Shown here one piece after another: positions 8,339-16,572 of a stretch of DNA of 64,000 nucleotides. The stretch spans positions 1 to 64,000 of the forward strand of contig NZ_JAULSI010000026.1 of the NCBI RefSeq assembly GCF_030711405.1. The letters are read 5' to 3'. The stretch's first letter is position 1. Each line of letters begins with the position of its first letter. The stretch is from Massilia brevitalea (GTDB lineage Bacteria; Pseudomonadota; Gammaproteobacteria; Burkholderiales; Burkholderiaceae_D). Both the position numbers and the translations under genes were made by a program. Below the pieces are notes generated by a model. The model made no database searches. It was given only the letters and a program-made list of their open reading frames with translations, and had not been told where the DNA came from.

Positions 8339-9193
8339 ATGCAAGCCCAAGACCGCTTCGAAGGATCCGACAACTACGTCGCCACCGACGACCTGAAACT
8401 GGCCGTCAACGCCGCCCTCACGCTGTCGCGCCCGCTCCTGATCAAGGGCGAACCGGGCACCGGCAAGACCATGCTGGCTGAGGAAGTGGCGGCCAGCCTG
8501 AACATGCCGCTGCTGCAATGGCACGTGAAGTCCACCACCAAGGCTCAGCAGGGCCTGTACGAATACGACGCCGTCTCGCGCCTGCGCGACTCGCAATTAG
8601 GGGATGAGCGCGTGCGCGACATCCACAACTACATCGTCAAGGGCGTGCTGTGGCAGGCATTCACGGCGCCGGAACCGGTGGTGCTGCTGATCGACGAGAT
8701 CGACAAGGCCGACATCGAATTCCCGAACGATTTGCTGCGTGAACTCGACCGCATGGAATTCTATGTGTACGAGACGCGCGAGATGGTGGTGGCCAGGCAC
8801 CGTCCGCTGGTGATCATCACCTCGAACAACGAGAAGGAACTGCCGGACGCTTTCCTGCGCCGCTGCTTCTTCCACTACATCAAATTCCCGGACCGCGAGA
8901 CGATGGCCGACATCGTCAAGGTCCACTACCCGCGCCTGAAGCAGGAGCTGCTGGCCGCCGCCCTGCAAAGTTTTTACGAAGTGCGCGACGTCGCCGGCAT
9001 CAAGAAAAAGCCGTCGACCTCGGAATTCCTCGATTGGCTGAAACTCCTGATGGCCGAGGACATCCCGGCCGAAGCCTTGCGCAGCAAGGATGCCAAGGCC
9101 ATCGTGCCGCCGCTGCACGGCGCCCTGCTGAAGAACGAGCAGGACGTACATTTGTTCGAACGCCTGGTCTACATGTCGAGGACGAATCGATGA
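8339..9193 (+). CDS. MoxR family AAA+ ATPase
   Basis: Cytosolic AAA+ ATPase of 284 residues, a chaperone-like remodeler that normally works with a von Willebrand A (VWA) protein. Walker A is GEPGTGKT (37-44), Walker B is VVLLIDEIDKAD (about 114-125), sensor 1 is the VIITSNNEKELPDAFLRR stretch (about 160-177), with its arginine pair. Length fits the small MoxR group found with CoxE-type VWA proteins. TATACT lies about 30 bases upstream. Its stop overlaps the start of the GNAT gene (ATGA), and the VWA partner follows that gene. The client complex is not evident from the neighbourhood. Confidence 0.92.
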   Translation: MQAQDRFEGSDNYVATDDLKLAVNAALTLSRPLLIKGEPGTGKTMLAEEVAASLNMPLLQWHVKSTTKAQQGLYEYDAVSRLRDSQLGDERVRDIHNYIVKGVLWQAFTAPEPVVLLIDEIDKADIEFPNDLLRELDRMEFYVYETREMVVARHRPLVIITSNNEKELPDAFLRRCFFHYIKFPDRETMADIVKVHYPRLKQELLAAALQSFYEVRDVAGIKKKPSTSEFLDWLKLLMAEDIPAEALRSKDAKAIVPPLHGALLKNEQDVHLFERLVYMSRTNR

Positions 9194-9786
9194 TCCACGT
9201 TGCGCCGCTGACGCTGGACTTCAACGGCGTGCGGCTGGAACCACTGCACCTCGACCACGTCGACGGCCTGCGCGCCGCAGCGGCCGATGGCCAGCTGTGG
9301 AACATCCGCGTGACTTCGGTACCGGAACCGCACCGCACCCAGGCCTATGTGCACGCCGCCTTGGAGATGCAGGACCGCGTCGCCTTTGCCGTGGTCGACG
9401 CGGAATCGAACCGCGTGCTCGGCTCCACCAGCTACCACGACATCGTGCCCGAACTCGACCGCGTGGAGATCGGCTACACCTGGTATGCGCAAAGCGTGCA
9501 GCGCTCGCACGTGAACACCAGCTGCAAGTTGCTGCTGCTGTCGCACGCCTTCGATACCCTCGGCTGCGCGGTGGTCGGCCTGCGCACCGATAATTTTAAT
9601 TTTGCCTCGCAAGCCGCCATCGAACGCCTCGGCGCCAGGAAGGATGGCGTGATCCGCCACCACGGCCTGCGCCGCGACGGCACCGTGCGCGACACCGTCA
9701 TGTACAGCATCGTGCGCGGCGAGTGGCCGGAGATCAAGGCGCAACTGCACTACCGGCTGCAACGCCACGGACACACCCCATGCTGA
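9190..9786 (+). CDS. GNAT N-acetyltransferase, RimJ/RimL type
   Basis: A 198-residue acetyl-CoA-dependent N-acetyltransferase. The RimJ/RimL-like pattern is clear: the beta-strand GYTWYAQSVQRSHVNT replaces the usual GYTWY..R..N element, then KLLLLSHAFDTLGCAVVGL and the C-terminal NFASQAAIERLGARKDGV, which is typical of enzymes that acetylate protein N termini or small amines. The ATG overlaps the MoxR stop by four bases and its stop overlaps the VWA gene by seven, so the three genes are almost certainly co-translated. Target unknown; the context suggests a protein of the MoxR/VWA module, which is inference. Confidence 0.87.
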   Translation: MIHVAPLTLDFNGVRLEPLHLDHVDGLRAAAADGQLWNIRVTSVPEPHRTQAYVHAALEMQDRVAFAVVDAESNRVLGSTSYHDIVPELDRVEIGYTWYAQSVQRSHVNTSCKLLLLSHAFDTLGCAVVGLRTDNFNFASQAAIERLGARKDGVIRHHGLRRDGTVRDTVMYSIVRGEWPEIKAQLHYRLQRHGHTPC

Positions 9787-10952
9787 TCGACTTCTTTTTC
9801 GCGCTGCGCAATGCCAAGGTCCCGGTCTCGATCAAGGAATTCCTGACCCTGCTCGAAGCCCTGGAAAAAAGCGTCATTGCGCCGTCGCTCGACGCCTTCT
9901 ATTACCTGGCGCGCCTGACCCTGGTAAAAGACGAAGCCCACTTCGACAAGTTCGACCGCGCCTTCGGTTCCTACTTCAAGGGCATCGAGGCGGTGTTCGA
10001 CACGGCGAAAGGCGAGATCCCGCTCGACTGGCTGATCAAGCGCATGGAGCGCGAGCTGACGCCCGAGCAGAAGGCGGCGCTGGAAAAATTCGGCTACGAC
10101 AAGCTGATGGATCGCCTGAACGAACTGCTGAAGGAGCAGAAGGAACGCCACGAAGGCGGCAACAAATGGATCGGCAGCGGCGGCACCTCGCCTTTCGGCC
10201 ATGGCGGAACGAATCCGGAAGGCATCCGCATCGGCGGCCAGGGCCGGAATCGCACGGCGGTGAAGGTCTGGGAACAGCGTTCGTACAAGGACTACGACGA
10301 CGAGCGCGAACTCGGCACGCGCAACATCAAGGTGGCGCTGCGCCGCCTGCGCCGCTTCGCCCGCCACGGCGCAGCGGACGAACTGGCGCTCGACGACACC
10401 ATCCGCGCCACGGCCAGCAACGCCGGCTACCTCGACATCAAGATGCAACCCGAGCGCAAGAACCGCATCAAGGTGGTGATGCTGCTGGATGTGGGCGGCA
10501 GCATGGACGACCACATCGAGCGCACCGAGGAACTGTTCTCGGCGGCGCAGAGCGAGTTCAAGAACATGGAGTTCTACTACTTCCACAACTGCGTGTACGA
10601 CTACCTGTGGAAGAGTAACCGGCGCCGCCATGCGGAGCGTTTCGAGACCTGGGACGTGCTGCGCAAATACCCGGCCGATACGCGCGTGATCTTCGTCGGC
10701 GATGCGACCATGAGCCCCTACGAGGTGCTGGCGCCGGGCGGGTCGGTCGAGTACAACAACGAGGAAGCCGGGGCCGAATGGCTGGCGCGCTTCTGCAAGG
10801 CTTTCCCCAAGTTCGCGTGGCTCAATCCCGAGCCGGAGAATTTGTGGCAGTACCGGCAGTCGATTGCGATCATCCGGCAGATGATGAACAACCGCATGTT
10901 CCCGATCACGCTGGAAGGGCTGGAGCGGGCGATGCGTTTGCTGAGCAAATAG
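9780..10952 (+). CDS. VWA domain protein, CoxE-like partner of MoxR
   Basis: A 390-residue cytosolic protein. The N-terminal half (1-120) is helical and resembles the CoxE-like family; a Gly-rich linker spans about 126-156; the VWA domain begins near 230 with a MIDAS-like DVGGSMDDH (237-245), where the usual DxSxS serine 1 is Gly, as is usual for this family as I recall it. The second part has YYFHNCVYDYLW and RVIFVGDATMSPYEV. It acts with the MoxR ATPase encoded two genes earlier. The chosen ATG lies within the end of the GNAT gene; no transmembrane segment is present. Function in the cell not assigned. Confidence 0.88.
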   Translation: MLIDFFFALRNAKVPVSIKEFLTLLEALEKSVIAPSLDAFYYLARLTLVKDEAHFDKFDRAFGSYFKGIEAVFDTAKGEIPLDWLIKRMERELTPEQKAALEKFGYDKLMDRLNELLKEQKERHEGGNKWIGSGGTSPFGHGGTNPEGIRIGGQGRNRTAVKVWEQRSYKDYDDERELGTRNIKVALRRLRRFARHGAADELALDDTIRATASNAGYLDIKMQPERKNRIKVVMLLDVGGSMDDHIERTEELFSAAQSEFKNMEFYYFHNCVYDYLWKSNRRRHAERFETWDVLRKYPADTRVIFVGDATMSPYEVLAPGGSVEYNNEEAGAEWLARFCKAFPKFAWLNPEPENLWQYRQSIAIIRQMMNNRMFPITLEGLERAMRLLSK

Positions 10953-10974
10953 TTATTTGGGCCACCGGCGTCAA

Positions 10975-11188
10975 CCGTACGGTGGGGTCATTGATGCTGG
11001 GGGCATCGATGACGTGCCCACGCGGACGCTGGCATCTAGTTGGCTGATGAACGCGGCGGAGACGCCGGTGGTTCGATAATGCGTTCGCGGTGCATCCGGA
11101 ACGCTGCCGCTAGCCCGTAACGATTCGGGGTGGAACGGCGCCAACACGGCGCATGCTTCCGCGTGGGCACAGAGTGCCCACCCTACGG
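10975..11188. repeat. Pair of inverted palindromic repeats (composite, about 214 bp)
   Basis: Left copy 10975-11024 begins CCGTACGGTGGG and ends GTGCCCACGCGG, but its loop is enlarged by a second hairpin (GTCATTGATGC against GCATCGATGAC). Right copy 11160-11188 reads CGCGTGGGCAC-AGA-GTGCCCACCCTACGG. The interior near the right copy (TGGAAC then GCATGCTTC) resembles the same part of the 7196-7391 pair. It occupies part of the 619-base gap before the antiporter gene. Confidence 0.65.
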
Positions 11189-11189
11189 A

Positions 11190-11495
11190 TCAGGCCGCTG
11201 GCTCTGGCTGGCGCAACGCATTGCGCACAACGTACAGCCCCACCACTTCAATCGCCACGTGCACCAGCACCGCCGCCAGCAAGCCCACATATTGATAGAC
11301 GAGCCCCAGCGCGACGCTGGCCCGGAACACGCCCGCTGCCTGCACCAGCGTCGCCTTGTCCAGCTTGCGGAACTGGTACACCGGCGTATGCTGGGAAGCG
11401 ATCACGCAATGGCACTGCACTTTGTTAGTGCGAGCACGGACGGCTCTGCCGCAAACCGCGATAGTGACGCAAGACCTGCGCCAAACCGCCTCCAA
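11190..11495 (-). pseudogene. Possible remnant of a CPBP-type membrane protease
   Basis: A 101-codon open frame, minus strand, ending next to the repeat pair. Its last 65 residues read like a membrane protein: FRASVALGLVYQYVGLL then AVLVHVAIEVVGLYVV, which resembles the C-terminal helices of CPBP/CAAX-type intramembrane proteases (the H in LVHV at the metal-ligand place). The EExxxR part that such enzymes need is absent, and the first 35 residues look random. No ribosome-binding site is seen. It could also be chance coding in GC-rich DNA. The rest of this gap shows only the antiporter leader. Confidence 0.25.
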
Positions 11496-11571
11496 TCGTG
11501 CGCCGTGCGCCGGCCTGTAGTATCAAGCCGACTGTATGGACAACCCATTCGCCTCATTTCCTGGAGATTGC

Positions 11572-12786
11572 ATGACCGAGCTGTTGCCGATCCTGAACAA
11601 CCTTGCGTGGCCGGTTGCGATTGCCATTGCCTGGATCGCCGGGGAATTCGGCCAGCGCTATACCAACCTCCCCCGCATCAGCTTCTATGGCCTGGTCGGC
11701 TTTGCCCTCGGCGCGCCCCAGCTCGGCGTACTGCCGGTGCCCGATGCCGGCGCCATCCCGATGCTGGCCGACGTTGCCTTTGGCCTGATCCTGTTCGAGC
11801 TCGGCTACCGCATCAACTTGCGCTGGCTGCGCAACAACCCGTGGATAGGCGTAAGCGGCCTGGTCGAATCGATTGCCACCTTCATTGCCGTCTACTTCAT
11901 CGCAGTGGCCTTCGGCACGCCCCAGCTCACCTCGCTGATGCTGGCCTCGCTGTCCATGGCCACCTCGCCCGCCACCGTGGTGCGTGTGATCAACGAGCAG
12001 CGCAGCTCGGGGCAAGTCACCGAACGCGTGCTGCATTTGTCGGCGCAAAACTGCGTGCTGGCCGTGTTCGCCTTCAATGCCGTGATCGGCTTCTGGATCT
12101 TCCGCACCTTCGAAGACCTGGGCGATGCGCTCTGGAACAGCCTGGTGCTGCTGGCGGTCTCGGCCCTCACCGGCGCCGTCTTCGGCCTGGTGGTGCCGGC
12201 CCTGCTGCGCGCGATCGGTAACCCGCGCCATGACGCCACCGTCGCATTCGCCATTGCCGTGATTTTGCTGGTGGCGATTTCCTACGCCGGCGGGCTGTCG
12301 CCGGTGGTGGCCTCGCTCGCCTTCGGGCTGGTGGCGCGCCATCGCCGCGTCGCCTTCAGCCAGGCCCAGCGCAACTTCGGCGCGCTGGGCGAACTGCTGA
12401 CCATTTTGCTGTTCGTGTTTGCCGCCTCGACGCTGGACTGGGAAAAGGTCGCGGCCGGGATCTGGCTGGCCATCGCGGTCGTGATTGCGCGCCTGCTGAC
12501 CAAGACCGCCGGCGTGACGGCCTTTGCCCATTTGTCCGGCGTGTCCTGGCGCAAGGGTTTCCTGGCCGGGGTGGCGCTGGCGCCGCTATCCGTGTTCGTG
12601 ATCCTGCTGCTGGAGCATGCGCGCCTGGCCGGCGTGGTCGTGGTCGAGGAATTGCGCTCGGTGGCGGCGGTGACCATGCTGCTCGAGATATTCGGCCCCA
12701 TCATCATCCAGCGCGCCCTGATATGGGCCAGGGAGACGCCGGACGCCCGGCCGGAAATCCGCTCGGAGAACCACCATGCCGCTTGA
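11572..12786 (+). CDS. Cation:proton antiporter, CPA2/Kef-like
   Basis: Inner-membrane transporter of 404 residues with about 12 membrane segments and no C-terminal RCK/TrkA-N nucleotide domain. The start is the ATG with CTGGAG seven bases upstream; an ATG 36 bases earlier lacks one. Typical features are [17 protein letters not shown] after the third helix and the central unwound-helix region with [15 protein letters not shown]. The CPA2 family exchanges Na+ or K+ for H+; the ion is not decided by sequence. The last 11 bases overlap the YbdK-type ligase gene, so the two are coupled. Kef systems elsewhere are gated by glutathione, which makes a coupled glutamate-cysteine ligase homologue suggestive, but this protein lacks the known glutathione-binding domain. 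Confidence 0.88.
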   Translation: MTELLPILNNLAWPVAIAIAWIAGEFGQRYTNLPRISFYGLVGFALGAPQLGVLPVPDAGAIPMLADVAFGLILFELGYRINLRWLRNNPWIGVSGLVESIATFIAVYFIAVAFGTPQLTSLMLASLSMATSPATVVRVINEQRSSGQVTERVLHLSAQNCVLAVFAFNAVIGFWIFRTFEDLGDALWNSLVLLAVSALTGAVFGLVVPALLRAIGNPRHDATVAFAIAVILLVAISYAGGLSPVVASLAFGLVARHRRVAFSQAQRNFGALGELLTILLFVFAASTLDWEKVAAGIWLAIAVVIARLLTKTAGVTAFAHLSGVSWRKGFLAGVALAPLSVFVILLLEHARLAGVVVVEELRSVAAVTMLLEIFGPIIIQRALIWARETPDARPEIRSENHHAA

Positions 12787-13912
12787 AGCCTTTACCGAAT
12801 CCCAGCCGCTCACCTTCGGCGTCGAGCTCGAACTGCAGCTGGTCAGCCTGTCCGACTTCGATTTGACGGCCGCCAGCCCCGACCTGCTGCACCTGCTGTC
12901 GCGCAAACCCTTCCCCGGCAACGTGACGCCGGAGATCACCGAGAGCATGATCGAGATTAATTCGAGCGTGCATTCGGACTACAGCGCGCTGCTGGCCGAA
13001 CTGGTGGAAATCCGCGATACGCTGGTGACGGCCGGCGACACCCTGAACATCGGCATTGCCGGCGGCGGCACCCACCCGTTCCAGCACTGGTCCGAGCAAA
13101 AGATTTTCGCCAAGCCACGCTTCGAGCACTTGTCTTCGCTGTACGGCTACCTCGCCAAGCAATTCACCGTATTCGGCCAGCACGTGCACATCGGCTGCGG
13201 GAATGGCGACAACGCGATGTACCTGCTGCATGCGCTGAACCGCTACATTCCGCATTTCATTGCCTTATCGGCGTCGTCACCGTTCGTGCAGGGGCACGAC
13301 AGTTTGTTCGATTCGGCGCGGCTGAACTCGGTGTTTGCCTTTCCGATGAGCGGTCGCGCGCCGTTCACGCTGAGCTGGAGCGATTTCGAACACGCGTATT
13401 ACGCCAAGATGGAGCGCACCGGCATCATCAAGAGCATGAAGGATTTCTACTGGGACCTGCGGCCAAAGCCGGAGTACGGCACCATCGAACTGCGCGTGTG
13501 CGATACGCCGTTGACGGTGCAGCGGGCGGCGGCGCTGGCGGCCTACCTGCAGGCGCTGTGCAGCTACCTGTTGCAGCGGACCGAAGAGCCACCGGTCGAG
13601 GACGATTACCTGGTCTACAACTACAACCGCTTCCAGGCTTGCCGCTTCGGGCTGGACGGGTCGATCACGCATCCGAAGACCTACGAGACGGTGTCGCTGC
13701 GCGAGGATATCCTGACGACGCTGCGCAAGATGGAGCCGCATGCACAGGCGCTGGGCAGCCTGGATGGCTTGCGGCACCTGGCGGATGCGGCGGCCGGGGG
13801 CAGCGATGCGTCGCTGCTGCGCCAGCAGTACGAGCGCGAAGGCAGTGTCGAAGCGATCGTGCATTCGGCGATCAACACCTTCCGGGGCGAGCGGCGGTTC
13901 TGGCGAAGGTGA
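12776..13912 (+). CDS. YbdK family carboxylate-amine ligase (GCS2-like)
   Basis: A 378-residue ATP-dependent carboxylate-amine ligase of the glutamate-cysteine ligase type 2 superfamily; E. coli YbdK has weak gamma-glutamylcysteine synthetase activity. Family marks: [11 protein letters not shown] near the N terminus, [31 protein letters not shown], and the [12 protein letters not shown] motif (about 235-246). Length is normal. GGAG lies eight bases before the ATG, inside the antiporter gene. Physiological substrate unknown. Confidence 0.92.
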   Translation: MPLEAFTESQPLTFGVELELQLVSLSDFDLTAASPDLLHLLSRKPFPGNVTPEITESMIEINSSVHSDYSALLAELVEIRDTLVTAGDTLNIGIAGGGTHPFQHWSEQKIFAKPRFEHLSSLYGYLAKQFTVFGQHVHIGCGNGDNAMYLLHALNRYIPHFIALSASSPFVQGHDSLFDSARLNSVFAFPMSGRAPFTLSWSDFEHAYYAKMERTGIIKSMKDFYWDLRPKPEYGTIELRVCDTPLTVQRAAALAAYLQALCSYLLQRTEEPPVEDDYLVYNYNRFQACRFGLDGSITHPKTYETVSLREDILTTLRKMEPHAQALGSLDGLRHLADAAAGGSDASLLRQQYEREGSVEAIVHSAINTFRGERRFWRR

Positions 13913-13988
13913 TGTATCGACGCGTGGGCGGCGCGCACAGCGGCGATTGATCGTCGGCCCGGAACCACCCTGCCGCAGCCAGCGAGGT

Positions 13989-14324
13989 TCAGGCCGCGCT
14001 GGGCCCGAGACGGCTGCCTCGCATGATGCGTTCCATGAAGGTCGGTTTCGCTACCGGGCGCGGCATGCCGTCGTCGACCAGGCCGGCCCATTTTTCGCAC
14101 AATTGTTCGCAGGTGGCGCGCAGCACCGGATCAAGCTCGGGCAGGCGCGCGAGGGCGCACAGGTGGCGCTCGATCACCGAGGCCAGGCGCACGTAGGGAC
14201 GGTCGTTTTCGTCGCGCGCGGTGTAGTGCGACATGAGGTGCAGCAGCGACGCGATCATCACCGCGTCGCGGTGGCGCATGTCGGGCGCCGGCAGGATGGA
14301 TGGCTCGTTTGCTTGGTCTTTCAT
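13989..14324 (-). CDS. Small hypothetical protein behind a Fur box
   Basis: A 111-residue soluble protein I do not recognise. The sequence is helical (RHRDAVMIASLLHLMSHYTA, then VIERHLCALARLPELDPV), with a C-terminal CEQLCEKWAGLVDDGM segment containing two cysteines four apart. No signal peptide or membrane segment. AAGGGG lies about seven bases before the ATG. A 23-base Fur-type palindrome sits 41 bases upstream of the start, so the gene is very probably iron-repressed. Small Fur-controlled proteins such as FagA of pseudomonads are known in similar settings, but I see no clear similarity. Neighbouring genes are not iron-related. Confidence 0.72.
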   Translation of the reverse strand: MKDQANEPSILPAPDMRHRDAVMIASLLHLMSHYTARDENDRPYVRLASVIERHLCALARLPELDPVLRATCEQLCEKWAGLVDDGMPRPVAKPTFMERIMRGSRLGPSAA

Positions 14325-14364
14325 GACAGCCCCTTGTTCGGATAGACGGTGTAGTCTTGGTCAA

Positions 14365-14387
14365 TGAATGAGAATCATTCTCATTCA
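14365..14387. promoter_or_regulatory. Fur box
   Basis: A 23-base palindrome symmetric except for its central base; the inner 19 bases are AATGAGAATCATTCTCATT, which fits the NATNATNATNATNATN-type Fur recognition pattern (GATAATGATAATCATTATC) at most positions. It overlaps the expected promoter of the 111-residue gene on the minus strand. No gene on the plus strand starts nearby. Confidence 0.85.
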
Positions 14388-14500
14388 ATGGTAGTGGAGG
14401 GGCGGATGGGATGCAAGCGATTTCGCAAGCGTGTGCGGGATGTTTGATGTATTTCGGAATGGGGGTGGCGGATACGTTGGCGTGGCGCGCACGGTGAGCT

Positions 14501-14554
14501 GGTGGGTACAAGTACCCACCCTAACCAGGTGTAGGGTGGGTTCTCGAACCCACC
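14501..14554. repeat. Two tandem palindromes of the GGTGGG type
   Basis: GGTGGGTACAAGTACCCACC (14501-14520) and GGTGGGTTCTCGAACCCACC (14535-14554), each a 20-base hairpin joined by CTAACCAGGTGTAG. They are variants of the GTGGGCAC palindrome seen elsewhere in the window and lie between the Fur box and the end of the next minus-strand gene. Confidence 0.7.
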
Positions 14555-14585
14555 ATTTCACCAGCCGATCATCGGCAAACCCAAC

Positions 14586-15572
14586 CTACAACCGCGTCTC
14601 TCGCGCCGCCCGCAAGAACTCATCCAGCACCGGCGTGCAATCGAGCAGATCCGTCCCGCCGGCCCGGTGGAATTCCGGATGCCACTGCAAGCCCATCACG
14701 AAATCCGCCTTGTCGTAGCGGATCGCCTCGACGATCCCGTCCGGATACGACACCGCCTCGATGCGCACGTCGCGCCCCAGCTCCTTCACCGCCTGGTGGT
14801 GGATCGAGTTCACCACCGGCCGCCCCGCTTTCGGAAACATCTTGCCCAGCGACGAGCCCGGCGGGAACTCGATCGCATGGCGGTGCGCATCGTAGTCGGT
14901 GTGCACGTGGGCCAGCGCCTCGGGCACGTTGGTCGCCACGTCCTGGTACAGCGAGCCGCCGAAGGCCACGTTGATCAGCTGGCAGCCGCGGCACACGCCC
15001 AGCACGGGTTTGCCGGCTTCGACGAATTCGTGCAGCAGTTCGAGTTCATACAAGTCGCGCGCACGGTCGCCGCTCCATTCGGGCCGGGTCGGGCTTTCGG
15101 AATAGGTTTGCGGCGAGACGTCCGCCCCGCCCTGCAGCACCAGCCCGTCCAGGTGGCGCGCGTAGTGGCGCAACGTGATGTTGCTGGGGTGGAGCAGCCC
15201 GTTGGTATTCACCGTCGGAATCATGAACACCAGCACGTCGCGCGACATCACCCACTGGGCGATCGACTCTTCCAGGTATTGCAAATTCTTGCTGCGCAGG
15301 CCGGTGGAGCCCGGTTCGGGATGGAAGATGCGGGCCGAGACGCCGATGCGCAGGGTGCGGCGCATGAAGTCGCGGCTGAAGCGGTCGCGCAGGGCGCGCC
15401 AGCGCGAGGACAAGACCCGGCCGGCCAGCGCGAAGGGCGTGTCGTCGGGACGATGGTAGCGCGGCGGGCCATCGGCCGAGCGGCGGTCGGGAACGCGTTC
15501 GGGTGCGTCGGGTCGGGTTTCGAGCGGCGGGCCGGGCGCCTCCTCAGGCCCTTTTGGATGATCGTCTGCCAT
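14586..15572 (-). CDS. Gamma-glutamyl-gamma-aminobutyrate hydrolase family protein (peptidase C26)
   Basis: Class I glutamine-amidotransferase-like hydrolase, 328 residues; relatives such as PuuD cleave gamma-Glu-GABA in putrescine catabolism. The nucleophile elbow is GVCRGCQ with Cys at about 194, and the catalytic His-Glu pair lies in GLQWHPEFH near residue 300. LVLQGGADVSPQTY is the conserved oxyanion-side strand. The first 70 residues are Pro/Arg/Asp-rich and not part of the fold; the core starts at RRTLRIGVSARIF, so a start at the internal ATG near 15365 is possible. No puu genes are nearby, so the substrate is open. Confidence 0.88.
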   Translation of the reverse strand: MADDHPKGPEEAPGPPLETRPDAPERVPDRRSADGPPRYHRPDDTPFALAGRVLSSRWRALRDRFSRDFMRRTLRIGVSARIFHPEPGSTGLRSKNLQYLEESIAQWVMSRDVLVFMIPTVNTNGLLHPSNITLRHYARHLDGLVLQGGADVSPQTYSESPTRPEWSGDRARDLYELELLHEFVEAGKPVLGVCRGCQLINVAFGGSLYQDVATNVPEALAHVHTDYDAHRHAIEFPPGSSLGKMFPKAGRPVVNSIHHQAVKELGRDVRIEAVSYPDGIVEAIRYDKADFVMGLQWHPEFHRAGGTDLLDCTPVLDEFLRAARETRL

Positions 15573-15651
15573 GGCTTCAATATAGCCCTGCTACGGCCGC
15601 GCACGATTTGAAGTTGTAACAAAATCACACCGATGCGGTCACCAGCAGCAC

Positions 15652-16467
15652 TCACCCTGTCATCGAGGTCAGGCGCATCAGCATCGCCACCAGGCTGCGG
15701 TCGCCCACCGGCTGGTCGAGCAGGCCGCGCACTCCGGCAGAGTGAGCGCGCGCCGTGTCGTAGCAGAAGGCACGCCCCACCAGGAACACCACCGCCGTGC
15801 GCCCCGCCCCTTCCTGCGCCTTGATCGCCTCGCACAGCGCATACGGGTCGATGCCCGGGGTCGAGGTGTTGATCATGGCCAGCGACACCGGCGTTTCGTC
15901 GCACAGGCGCACGGCGGCCGGGGCGCTGTCGGTCCAGGCCACCGCCAGGCGCTGCGCGCCGACCAATTGCGCCAGGTGGTCGCGGAAGGCGCCGCCGCCG
16001 TCAACGATCAAGACCTTGCCGTCGTGCGGCGGCTGGCGCAGCGCCTCGCCGTCGACGGCCAGTTCGCCGATGCCACGCTGGCGCCGGCGCCGTTCCGGCA
16101 GGGGCGGTTCGCCGCAGGCGCATTGGTGTTCGAGGGCGCGGCGGCGCTCGGCCACCAACTGTGCCAGCATCGCATGCAGGGACGCCGCCTCGAGCGGACG
16201 CGCGACCCGCTTCCAGCCATTGCCGCGCTCGGCGCCGCCGACCTGCAGGGCCAGCGGCGCGCTGCGCATGCCGATCAGGCGCAGCATGGCGCAGGCATTC
16301 TCACCATCGGCCAGGTAGACATCGGGTTCCTGCAGGCTGTCCTCGTGCAGGCAGGCATAGTTTGGCCCGCAAGACGGCGCCTCAGCCAGCAGCGAAGTGA
16401 TGGCAGTCGCATCCGCCGGTTGGAAGCCGAGCAGGCGCACGGCGGTCGGGGTTTTCTTTGTTTGCAT
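15652..16467 (-). CDS. Degenerate response-regulator receiver protein
   Basis: A 271-residue cytosolic protein. The C-terminal part (about 150-271) has the receiver fold: KVLIVDGGGAFRDHL at strand 1, VSLAMINTSTPGIDPYALC at strand 3, AVVFLVG at strand 4 and GLLDQPV at strand 5. The phospho-acceptor Asp is replaced by Asn (about 200), the paired acidic residue by Gly (157) and the conserved Lys by Gln (252), so phosphorylation is unlikely. Residues 1-115 look like a second, even more degraded receiver (EPDVYLADGENACAMLRL), followed by an Arg-rich linker with CACGEPPLPERRRR. I start at the ATG preceded by GGATGATC; ATGs 9 and 27 bases earlier are alternatives. Partner unknown. Confidence 0.65.
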   Translation of the reverse strand: MQTKKTPTAVRLLGFQPADATAITSLLAEAPSCGPNYACLHEDSLQEPDVYLADGENACAMLRLIGMRSAPLALQVGGAERGNGWKRVARPLEAASLHAMLAQLVAERRRALEHQCACGEPPLPERRRRQRGIGELAVDGEALRQPPHDGKVLIVDGGGAFRDHLAQLVGAQRLAVAWTDSAPAAVRLCDETPVSLAMINTSTPGIDPYALCEAIKAQEGAGRTAVVFLVGRAFCYDTARAHSAGVRGLLDQPVGDRSLVAMLMRLTSMTG

Positions 16468-16552
16468 GATGATCATCCGGCACCGCGCAGGCAATGCCTG
16501 TTGTACGCCGGACTGCGGCGCGGCCGGGCTCTCCCCGCCCCTTGCACTATAA

Positions 16553-16572
16553 TACTGTATGCCTGTACAGTA
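16553..16572. promoter_or_regulatory. LexA-type SOS operator overlapping a TATAAT box
   Basis: TACTGTATGCCTGTACAGTA fits CTG-N10-CAG with the flanking TA/TA of the classical LexA box; one more base on each side is also symmetric. Its first T is the last base of a plus-strand TATAAT (16548-16553), so bound LexA would block that promoter. The -35 region is GC-rich and poor. The next plus-strand gene is parE, 177 bases downstream; the receiver-like gene starts 86 bases away on the minus strand. Confidence 0.75.

Noticed and set aside
10975..11188. An insertion sequence
   Set aside because: Inverted copies about 185 bp apart recall terminal repeats, but no transposase frame lies between them; a MITE/BIME-like unit fits better.
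13681..14100. A minus-strand gene across the end of the YbdK-type ligase gene
   Set aside because: It overlaps conserved coding sequence on the other strand and the small Fur-boxed gene in a different frame.
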